NCBI GenBank assembly: GCA_018814875.1
Contig: JAHIYH010000045.1
Coordinates: 77,316 to 128,544, forward strand
Origin: Patescibacteria group bacterium
GTDB taxonomy: Bacteria > Patescibacteriota > Gracilibacteria > Peribacterales > Peribacteraceae
Direction of reading: 5' to 3'
Length of the DNA stretch: 51,229 nt
Below, one piece after another: positions 9,874-16,510 of this stretch. Under the pieces are notes generated by a model. The model saw only the letters and a program-made list of their open reading frames with translations. It did not search any database and was not told the origin of the DNA. Each line of letters starts with the position of its first letter. Position 1 is the first letter of the stretch. The translations under genes were made by a program, and so were the position numbers.

Positions 9874-10254
9874 ATGGTGGATACTTTTCGTTTTCGGCAG
9901 TTTAAAGTCTATCAGGATGCAAAAATATTCAGAAAATTGGTTGTAGAAATGTTAAATAAATTTCAGATAGAAAGAAAATTTGCTTTACTAAATCAGATAG
10001 ATAGAGCATCTATTTCAATCGTATTGAATATTGCTGAAGGATCAGCAAAGAAATCTGATAAAGAATTTGCAAGATTCTTGGAGATATCAATTGCTTCGGC
10101 GAACGAAGTTGTTGCAGCTTTTGATATTGCGCAAGATGATAGAATTATTACACAGAAAGATTTTGATCTTATTGAGAGGGAAGCTGCTAATGTTGTAAAA
10201 CAATTAGGAGGTTTCAAAAAAACTCTTCTACGCTCAACTAGAGTTAATTGTTAA
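9874..10254 (+). CDS. Four-helix-bundle protein (S23/IVP-Avd family)
   Basis: A 126-residue protein of the four helix bundle family (TIGR02436), first seen as the protein in 23S rRNA intervening sequences and related to the Avd accessory protein of diversity-generating retroelements. The typical features are an N-terminal FRQFKVYQDAK helix, the LLNQIDRASISIVLNIAEGS segment and the later KEFARFLEISIASANEV helix. I use the ATG at 9874 (MVDTFRFRQF); upstream TTG starts would add a non-homologous stub. Its biochemical role is unknown and I see no reverse transcriptase nearby. It is flanked by inverted repeats, consistent with a small mobile cassette. Confidence 0.85.
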   Translation: MVDTFRFRQFKVYQDAKIFRKLVVEMLNKFQIERKFALLNQIDRASISIVLNIAEGSAKKSDKEFARFLEISIASANEVVAAFDIAQDDRIITQKDFDLIEREAANVVKQLGGFKKTLLRSTRVNC

Positions 10255-10303
10255 TAGTTAATTGTTAACTGTTGCTAAAGCCATGCACTTACGTACATGG
10301 CTT
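10242..10303. repeat. Right inverted repeat plus hairpin after the four-helix-bundle gene
   Basis: GTTAATTGTTAATAGTTAAT (from 10242) is the inverted partner of the repeat at 9762-9786. Immediately after it, AAAGCCATG and CATGGCTTT form a 9-bp perfect stem with a ~10-base loop (10277-10304). No T-run follows on the plus strand, so terminator function is uncertain. Confidence 0.55.
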
Positions 10304-10328
10304 TGAACTGTTGATATTAATTACTAAA

Positions 10329-10538
10329 CTAAACGCAGCACTTCTTGCCACATGTGAGCATCAAAACTGCGCTAAGACCAACAAGGATATAAACAATTGA
10401 CTCGACTGCTGGCCATGTACCAAGGGCCATGTTTACGACATTCAGGTCAGTGGCCATAAAGTCGCCAACACCGATAAGTCCCCAGTTGAGGGCACCAATA
10501 ATGACCAATATTTTGGCAACGGGACAAAGATTTTTCAT
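10329..10538 (-). CDS. DUF378 small membrane protein
   Basis: A 69-residue protein matching the DUF378 (YuzA-like) family. The signature KILVIIGALNWGLIGVGDF is at residues 9-27, followed by a second helix WPAVESIVYILVGLSAVLML and a Cys-containing end (TCGKKCCV). Two transmembrane helices are expected. DUF378 proteins are widespread in bacteria and have no known function. The gene is monocistronic, divergent from the helicase gene and convergent with the four-helix-bundle gene. Confidence 0.88.
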   Translation of the reverse strand: MKNLCPVAKILVIIGALNWGLIGVGDFMATDLNVVNMALGTWPAVESIVYILVGLSAVLMLTCGKKCCV

Positions 10539-10690
10539 AGAGATAAGGGGAAAAGGGTGAAAGAGGAAAGATTTCTGACAACTCTATCATGGAAATCTAA
10601 AGAGAGGACTTGTGTAGCAGGGCAATCTGTAGTGTTTTAATATTTAAAAGAGATGCTGGCATTGAGCAATTAGTAAGCTATTCTTCCTGT

Positions 10691-13600
10691 ATGGCAGAAG
10701 CTCAAGTTTCAAAAAAGGCGCAAAGAACTCCTCAAGAGAATATGCAGAGATCATCAGTGTCAAAATCTTTTGATTTACTATCTGTGCGGCTTAACGCAGG
10801 GCAGAAGAGAGCAGTAGAAACCATCGAAGGTCCGGTGATGGTTGTGGCTGGTCCGGGAACAGGAAAAACGCATGTACTGGGGATGCGAGTGGCAAATATC
10901 CTCAAGAAAACGCAAATGCGTCCGAGTAATATTTTGTGTCTTACATTCTCGGTTAGTGCAGCTACTCAAATGCGTGAGCGTCTGCGATCGTTTATTGGTC
11001 CTGATGCATATGGAGTGACCGTAAAGAACTTTCATGGTTTCTGTAATGATCTGATTGCTCAGCATCCACTTGTGTTTGATTCTTGGTCTGCGTTGGAACA
11101 GATTAGTGATGTAGAGCGGTATCGAGAGTTGAACACAATAATTGATCAACTTCTTCCAAATTTAGTACTTGTAAACAAGAAAAATCCATATCTGCGTACC
11201 CGTGATATCATTTCACGCATCTCTCAACTCAAGCGTGAAAGTAAGGCAGATCGTAAGGAATTGGAACAAATTGCAGATGAATATGAAGAGAAAATGTCAT
11301 CCAAAAGTAAAGAGGGAACTAAAGCGCACGAGAAGAATGTTCTGCAAGCGCGCAAGTTTAAAGAGTTTATAGAAGTGTTTTTCCGATATCAGGAAATGCT
11401 CAAAAACACAGGTCGTTTTGATTATGAAGATATGATCTTATACGTAATAAAAGCTTTGGAAGAAGAAGATTGGTTACTTGCTGCGCTGCAAGAACGGTAC
11501 CAATACATTTTGGTTGATGAATTTCAGGATACCAATGGTGCACAATACCGATTAATAGAACTATTAACTACTTACTCTTCACTCGATCATGAACCAAACC
11601 TCTTTGTAGTAGGGGATGATGATCAAGCGATCTACAGGTTCCAAGGTGCGAATCTTGCAAACATTCTTTCATTCCATAATCGTTTTCCTAAAGCACCTGT
11701 TGTTACACTTACAGAAAGTTATCGATGTACACAGCCTATCCTCGATGCAGCTGGTTCACTAATAGCCAATAATACAGAACGTCTTGTTGGGCACATCAAA
11801 GAATTGGAGAAAGATCTCACTGCCGCTAAGCAAACAGAAGGAGCAGATCCGCAGCTTCTCTTCTCGCCAAGTGATACTACAGAGCCTTGGATGCTGGCAG
11901 ATCTGGTCGAAGAGCGGCTAAAACAAGGGCTAAAACCAGATGATATTGCAATTCTTGTTCAGACGAACAAAGAGCTTCTTCCGCTTTATGATGTATTTAC
12001 TGCGAGGAATCTACCTGTGCAGATGACAGGAAAAGTGGATTTACTTGCACATCCATTAGTTCAGCAGGCCATTGCAATTTTGAAGGCGGTTGAGTCGCCC
12101 GATAAAAGTGTAAATATGGGAGCTGCGCTTTCTTGTGCGTGTTTTGAATGTCATCCAGCTGATTTGGCTTCGCTTTTCGCAAAGCGTATAGAAGAGAAGA
12201 AGACACTTTCATCACTTCTTTTAGAGATTGATAAAGATGAATCTCTGCGTGACAAGAACACTTTGATAAAAGTACGAGATGTCCTCTTTGATCTTCATAA
12301 CAAGCTTGGTAATAGAACTGTGGTAGACACGTTGCAGCATTTACTGGAAGAAACAGGATTACTTGATCTTGCGAGAGGAAAAAAAGAAGGAACAGAGTTC
12401 GACCCCATTAATTTTGCAGCATTGCAAGAATTCTTTGACCGTTTGAAGATGCGTGCATACGAGCAACCAAGCTTCTCTTTTAAATCATTCTTAAGTGATC
12501 TTGAGTATTATCAACAGCCTGAATACGGTGATCTGCGTCTTAGTTACAGTCTTCCTCATCTTACAGAAAAGGGAGTGCAACTTATGACGGCACATCAAAG
12601 CAAGGGAATGGAATTTGAAACAGTGATACTCGCAAACTTCCGTGATAAGCATTGGGACAAGCGCTTTAACCGTTCAGGACTCTCGGTGCCGGAAGATTTA
12701 CTCTTTGGCTGGGATAAGGATCAAAAATCATTCGAGAAGAATCAAGACGAACGTAGGCTTGCATATGTGGCTATGACAAGGGCTAAACGTGAGCTGATAT
12801 TTACATGTCCAAAGGAGCTCACAACAGGGGATAAGTCACGCGAGGTCTCTCCATCTGCCTTTTTTGCAGAAGCGGGGTCTCTTTTGGAAGAGATGCGCGA
12901 TCTTAAAGATCCAACCAATGTTTCGTTGTTCTTGCACAAGTCTGTACGCAAATTTGATCAGGAGATGGAGGCGTTTCTGCAACAGAGACTCGAGAATTAC
13001 AAACTTTCAGTAACAGCACTCAATCATTTTTTGGAAGATCCGCAAAAGTTCTTGGAAGTGGATTTGCTGCGGGTTCCACAGGCAAAGCAGCCTAGTTTCG
13101 TTTATGGAAATGCAGTACATGATGCGTTAAAGAAGTGGGGACTTTCTGTTCAGCAAGGAAAGCCTTTAGATCAAAAAGGTTTTATGAATGCATTTAATAC
13201 ATATATGGATGAACGTGAACTTCTGACTGACAAAGAGAAGGCGATACTGCTGAAGATTGGTGAAGAAACTCTTCCGCGATACTTCGATCAGAAAATAGCT
13301 CAGGTTTCTCCAATTATCTACAAAGTTGAGTTTGGTATTCAAACGTTCTTCGATGACCCCTCCGATCCCGTCGGGACAAGCGTTCCAATCAAAGGCGCAT
13401 TAGATCGTATCGACTTGTATGCACCGGACTCATCACTTGCTACGGTTATAGATTACAAAACAGGACGACCAAAGACCGAGAAACAAATTCGTGACGACGG
13501 CGATTACTTCCGTCAGCTTGCGTTCTATGCATTGCTATTGGAGCAGAAGAGTCTTCCAATCGAACCACAGGAGTTTGTGCTCGAATTCATTGGAGAGGGG

Positions 13601-13720
13601 ACAGATCATCCTGTTACACGTGCATTTGCTATTACACAGTCAGAACTTGATGACCTGAAGAAAGTTGTGAAGGAGGTGTGGGGGAGGATTGTGGCGTTGG
13701 ATTTTACGCCGATTGACTAG
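10691..13720 (+). CDS. UvrD/Rep-type helicase fused to a RecB-like PD-(D/E)XK nuclease
   Basis: A 1009-residue superfamily 1A helicase from the ATG at 10691 (upstream TTG at 10610 rejected). Walker A is GPGTGKT (54-60), motif II is LVDEFQDTNGAQ, motif III GDDDQAIYRFQGA, and the motif V/VI region holds MTAHQSKGMEFE and RRLAYVAMTRAKR. After about residue 800 comes a RecB-family nuclease domain: YGNAVHDALKKW, then GALDRIDLY and DYKTG, giving the metal-binding His, Asp, Asp and Lys. This layout resembles AddA/AdnA halves of end-resecting machines. A partner subunit is not visible in the window, so it may act alone or with a distant one. Its 3' end is partly duplicated downstream. Confidence 0.92.
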   Translation: MAEAQVSKKAQRTPQENMQRSSVSKSFDLLSVRLNAGQKRAVETIEGPVMVVAGPGTGKTHVLGMRVANILKKTQMRPSNILCLTFSVSAATQMRERLRSFIGPDAYGVTVKNFHGFCNDLIAQHPLVFDSWSALEQISDVERYRELNTIIDQLLPNLVLVNKKNPYLRTRDIISRISQLKRESKADRKELEQIADEYEEKMSSKSKEGTKAHEKNVLQARKFKEFIEVFFRYQEMLKNTGRFDYEDMILYVIKALEEEDWLLAALQERYQYILVDEFQDTNGAQYRLIELLTTYSSLDHEPNLFVVGDDDQAIYRFQGANLANILSFHNRFPKAPVVTLTESYRCTQPILDAAGSLIANNTERLVGHIKELEKDLTAAKQTEGADPQLLFSPSDTTEPWMLADLVEERLKQGLKPDDIAILVQTNKELLPLYDVFTARNLPVQMTGKVDLLAHPLVQQAIAILKAVESPDKSVNMGAALSCACFECHPADLASLFAKRIEEKKTLSSLLLEIDKDESLRDKNTLIKVRDVLFDLHNKLGNRTVVDTLQHLLEETGLLDLARGKKEGTEFDPINFAALQEFFDRLKMRAYEQPSFSFKSFLSDLEYYQQPEYGDLRLSYSLPHLTEKGVQLMTAHQSKGMEFETVILANFRDKHWDKRFNRSGLSVPEDLLFGWDKDQKSFEKNQDERRLAYVAMTRAKRELIFTCPKELTTGDKSREVSPSAFFAEAGSLLEEMRDLKDPTNVSLFLHKSVRKFDQEMEAFLQQRLENYKLSVTALNHFLEDPQKFLEVDLLRVPQAKQPSFVYGNAVHDALKKWGLSVQQGKPLDQKGFMNAFNTYMDERELLTDKEKAILLKIGEETLPRYFDQKIAQVSPIIYKVEFGIQTFFDDPSDPVGTSVPIKGALDRIDLYAPDSSLATVIDYKTGRPKTEKQIRDDGDYFRQLAFYALLLEQKSLPIEPQEFVLEFIGEGTDHPVTRAFAITQSELDDLKKVVKEVWGRIVALDFTPID

Positions 13721-13895
13721 AACGCAGAAGCTCTGCGGCGTCGCTACTGCGTAATTCTGTAAAAGAAATTTTGGCTTTGGATTTCACGTCGATTGACTAG
13801 AACGAAGTAGCTCTGCCGCGTCGCTGTTGCGTGACTGTGAAGGAGGTGCGGGGGAGGATTATAGATTTAAACTTCAAAAATGTTGACTTGTAAAG
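13669..13895. repeat. Imperfect tandem duplications of the helicase gene 3' end
   Basis: The last ~50 bases of the helicase gene plus a palindrome (13698-13752, ending CTACTGCGT) recur at 13777-13832 with about 85 percent identity, including a second in-frame-looking GATTGACTAG. A third degenerate copy starts with GTGAAGGAGGTGCGGGGGAG at about 13835 and ends in GTTGACTTGTAA (13892). The palindrome between ACGCAG and CTGCGT (13722-13752) is carried along with the first two copies. Confidence 0.75.
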
Positions 13896-13917
13896 TCTCT
13901 TAAATAATGATTGTTTC

Positions 13918-14241
13918 ATGCCAATTAACAGTATCAAAGAAGAAGAACGTTTTATTGAAGCATGTCGAAAATGCAATCTGGCCGAAATAGTCCTAATAAA
14001 ATTTGGCATTAGAGCAATATTTGAAACGCTTATGGGTATTGGTCACACGCCGAATAAAGATCATATGAAGAAGCTGTGTTCTGCTTTTGTTGAGCTTGAT
14101 GATATAGATGTGCAGATAATCATTGCAAAATATCTTGAAGCTGAGCCAAGTCCTGTAGTCTTAAGATTGATTCTTGAAAATGAAAACATAAAACCACCGC
14201 GGCCTGTCAGGAAATATTTAAATGGGATTGGAAACATTTGA
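13918..14241 (+). CDS. Small hypothetical protein
   Basis: A 107-residue, mostly helical protein with no recognised domain. The sequence alternates charged and hydrophobic residues (EEERFIEACRKCNLAEIVLI) and the end is proline-containing (IKPPRPVRKYLNG). There is no obvious Shine-Dalgarno sequence. The gene follows the duplicated helicase 3' ends and is convergent with the pilin gene, 7 bases away. It could be an acquired gene, but this is inference from position only. Confidence 0.5.
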   Translation: MPINSIKEEERFIEACRKCNLAEIVLIKFGIRAIFETLMGIGHTPNKDHMKKLCSAFVELDDIDVQIIIAKYLEAEPSPVVLRLILENENIKPPRPVRKYLNGIGNI

Positions 14242-14248
14242 ATAGCTA

Positions 14249-15181
14249 TCACCGCAACCACCTCGGAGCCGCCTGTTGCCAGTAAATCAGTATGGAATCG
14301 CCGTAATTGGTGCAGCGTGTCTGGAAAAAGACAGAATTCCCTCCAGGTGTATATGTCACTTCATCGCCACCTACACCACTGTTCACATTTCCATCAAATG
14401 GGTTCTCGGTTACATTCTCGGATCCTTCGTCATTCTCAACCCGATCGATAACTGCATTTTCAAATACGATACGTGCATCTACAATTTCTTTCCCTCCAGG
14501 GTCTAATCCTCCATGTGCGAGCACGCGAACATAATTTTGCTTACGTTCCACAGCCAATCCCAGTGCTCCAATGATTAGTCCTTGGTCGGTATAGATCGTG
14601 CTGCCAGACTTAAGAGGAATCCATTCTCCATCTTCGTACCGTTTGCCATCCAGACCTACATAAGTAGCAGCTTCTGCACTTCCGCTACCTTGGTTTTGAA
14701 TATTTTCAAAAACTATTTTCATTCTCGCATTTCCATTCAGGTCTATTGTGCTGGGGCCTGTTAGAAGTCCATCATCTGTAACAGCAATTTCACGTGTGTC
14801 ACCGTTGATAGCAGTGAGGATGATTATACCTTTGTGATTGGGAATACCGTAGAGTCGCGAGAATGTGGTTTCTGTAAGTCCTGATACTGTGATTGTTGGA
14901 ACGAATGAGTAAATTTCGTCATAATCCGGGTCGCGTCCTGCAAAGTTTGATCCTTTATAGATAGTTTTCTCGGTGATCGATACTCCCCACGAAGAATTCT
15001 CCAATCCAGCTCGTGAGCGTGCCTGAGCTGAGTTGAGCATCTGGATTGTTTGTTGTTCAGCCAAATTCAAATCATTACGAATCATGTATTCGCGATACAT
15101 TGGAATAGAAATCGCAGAGATAGTTACTACAACTGCAAGAACGATCAGAAGTTCTGGGAGATTGAAGGAGGGGCGTTTCAC
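14249..15181 (-). CDS. Type IV pilin-like / pseudopilin protein
   Basis: A 310-residue protein with a prepilin-type N-terminus: short basic leader MKRPS, then FNLPELLIVLAVVVTISAISIPM, a long hydrophobic helix with the key Glu at position +5 after the expected cleavage point. The residue before the cleavage site is Ser rather than the usual Gly, and +4 is Pro. The rest is beta-rich and glycine/asparagine-rich, as in minor pseudopilins. No other pilus assembly genes (ATPase, prepilin peptidase) are in the window, so it must rely on machinery elsewhere. Confidence 0.75.
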   Translation of the reverse strand: MKRPSFNLPELLIVLAVVVTISAISIPMYREYMIRNDLNLAEQQTIQMLNSAQARSRAGLENSSWGVSITEKTIYKGSNFAGRDPDYDEIYSFVPTITVSGLTETTFSRLYGIPNHKGIIILTAINGDTREIAVTDDGLLTGPSTIDLNGNARMKIVFENIQNQGSGSAEAATYVGLDGKRYEDGEWIPLKSGSTIYTDQGLIIGALGLAVERKQNYVRVLAHGGLDPGGKEIVDARIVFENAVIDRVENDEGSENVTENPFDGNVNSGVGGDEVTYTPGGNSVFFQTRCTNYGDSILIYWQQAAPRWLR

Positions 15182-15206
15182 AAAGATATTCTAGCGCAAG
15201 TTACAA

Positions 15207-15464
15207 TTATCTGTAGGCATCTTTTCTGTGTTTGATTTTGGTGATGGTGATAATTTCTATGCGTTTCTTGAAGTGGTATACAATACGGTATTGTCCTATG
15301 CGTAGACGATAATAATCTGGAACATCTTGCATCTTCTTTGAGTTTCTAGGGAGTGGATTGTGCCCCAGTTGCACTATAGTATCACGGATGATGTGAGACA
15401 TTCTCCGTGGAATTTTTCGGAGGTCTTTTTGTACAGACCGAATTAATATAATTTTGTACTTCAT
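15207..15464 (-). CDS. RelE/ParE-family toxin
   Basis: An 85-residue basic protein with the RelE fold pattern: N-terminal MKYKIILIRSVQKDLRKIP, central helix IIRDTIVQLGHNP, and the C-terminal strands YYRLRIGQYRIVYHFKKRIE and TITKIKHRKDAYR that hold the basic catalytic residues. RelE toxins cut mRNA in the ribosomal A site, while ParE homologues poison gyrase; the YRLRIGQYRIVY and IKHRKDAY motifs favour RelE. Its ATG shares one base with the antitoxin stop (TAATG), so translation is coupled. Confidence 0.88.
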   Translation of the reverse strand: MKYKIILIRSVQKDLRKIPRRMSHIIRDTIVQLGHNPLPRNSKKMQDVPDYYRLRIGQYRIVYHFKKRIEIITITKIKHRKDAYR

Positions 15465-15694
15465 TATTCAAACCATGATGATGCTTCTTCCATTGGAACA
15501 GTTTCTTCATTTTTACGCTCTTCGATTGTAATCATATCTTCCAGTTCCTCAAGTTCATCCATAATCATTTCGTATCTATCAACTGGTATCATGACGCACT
15601 TCGGTTTGGAGTTTACAATCAAATAAATCGGTTCATTTCCAGAAATGCTTTTAGAGCCATGTTTTTTGATATCCTGAATGGTTATAGTCTTCAT
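15464..15694 (-). CDS. Phd/YefM-like antitoxin
   Basis: A 76-residue acidic partner of the toxin. The N-terminal half (ITIQDIKKHGSKSI, then IYLIVNSKPKCVMIPVDRYE) follows the Phd/YefM DNA-binding fold. The C-terminal half is Glu-rich (LEELEDMITIEERKNEE) and ends in WFE, as expected for a toxin-neutralising tail. The antitoxin is encoded first, as is typical. The promoter and palindromic operator lie directly upstream, consistent with autoregulation by the toxin-antitoxin complex. Confidence 0.85.
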   Translation of the reverse strand: MKTITIQDIKKHGSKSISGNEPIYLIVNSKPKCVMIPVDRYEMIMDELEELEDMITIEERKNEETVPMEEASSWFE

Positions 15695-15719
15695 TGTAGT
15701 TTGGGGAATTGACTACTAA

Positions 15720-15753
15720 ATTATATACCAAATTTGGTACTAAATAAAGTACT
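15720..15753 (-). promoter_or_regulatory. Promoter and palindromic operator of the toxin-antitoxin pair
   Basis: On the minus strand a perfect -10 TATAAT lies at 15725-15720. Adjoining it is the perfect 14-bp palindrome TACCAAATTTGGTA (15726-15739), and a second imperfect palindrome, GTAC-8-GTAC (15737-15752), falls in the -35 region. A repressor bound here would cover the promoter. The -10 and palindrome are seen; operator function is inferred from the toxin-antitoxin family. Confidence 0.7.
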
Positions 15754-16351
15754 ATTTCAAACTATTTTCAAGATGGATTCTTAGTTTTTGGCTAGCTTTG
15801 CCCCTATGGCTTGTACTATTTTTTTGTTCAATAGTTAGCGCTGAGAATACAGCTTTTTCTCCATCTGGTCGGAAACAAGCTGATATTGGAAGTCCCGGAA
15901 GATAATCAGCCTCCAACTCATCTGTAATCACTCCTTCGCACCTTCCTTCAAACGTGTGGAGTTTTTCGTTATGATCCAAATAGGCGAGTGTACAAACAAA
16001 AGCAGCACGTTTGTTCTCTTCTTCTTTCATGCGTTTTAGAAAGTACTCAATCCATTCCTCGTCACTGGCAGCGGGTCCTGCTCCCCAACGTCTGGTATGA
16101 ATACCGAGTTCATCACCAAGAGATTCAACTATGATTCCAGAATCATCTGCAATTGTCGGAATCTTTCCGGAAGCTGAGTGAAAATATTTTGCTTTCAAAA
16201 TAGCATTCTCCTTAAAACTTGATCCGGTCTCATCAGGATCAGTTTCTATTCCAAGCTTTTTAGGATGTGTAAGATCAAGCTCAAGTCCGCTTAAGACTTC
16301 GGATATTTCTATGATCTTGCCTTGGTTATTGGTTCCGATTAATAGCTGCAT
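15752..16351 (-). CDS. rdgB: RdgB/HAM1 non-canonical purine NTP pyrophosphatase
   Basis: A 199-residue Ham1-family enzyme that hydrolyses ITP/XTP/dITP to monophosphates, cleaning the nucleotide pool. The start motif LLIGTNNQGKIIEI, the metal-site region ADDSGIIVESL and the C-terminal SHRGKA are all characteristic. I place the start at the ATG at 16351 (MQLLIGTNN). The frame is open upstream to 16471, but that stretch reads through a GGGCGTTGGGTG repeat and a dispersed palindrome and has no coding character. It lies between the toxin-antitoxin pair and ftsK on the same strand. Confidence 0.92.
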   Translation of the reverse strand: MQLLIGTNNQGKIIEISEVLSGLELDLTHPKKLGIETDPDETGSSFKENAILKAKYFHSASGKIPTIADDSGIIVESLGDELGIHTRRWGAGPAASDEEWIEYFLKRMKEEENKRAAFVCTLAYLDHNEKLHTFEGRCEGVITDELEADYLPGLPISACFRPDGEKAVFSALTIEQKNSTSHRGKASQKLRIHLENSLK

Positions 16352-16355
16352 GGGG

Positions 16356-16510
16356 TAGGGCGTTGGGTGTGGGGCGTTGGGCGTTGGGTGAGGGCATTTT
16401 TCATTTTCTTGCCGGCCGTAGCCTTGTTCGCAGGCCATAGCTTTAGCGACGGCTGGGCGAAGGCTGGTCATTTTTAACTTTTCATTATTAACTATTCACT
16501 TTTAACTATT
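16356..16510. repeat. Repeat cluster with a 56-bp dispersed palindromic element
   Basis: GGGCGTTGGGTG-like units lie at 16356-16396. A palindromic element spans 16411-16466 (starting GCCGGCCGTAGCCTTG and ending CTGGGCGAAGGCTG), and TTAACTATTCACTTTTAACT-type repeats lie at 16470-16510. The 56-bp element has a second copy, about 93 percent identical and inverted, at 24799-24854. Confidence 0.75.

Noticed and set aside
16352-16471. N-terminal extension of RdgB by 40 residues
   Set aside because: It reads through a simple repeat and a mobile palindrome; family members start at the ATG at 16351.
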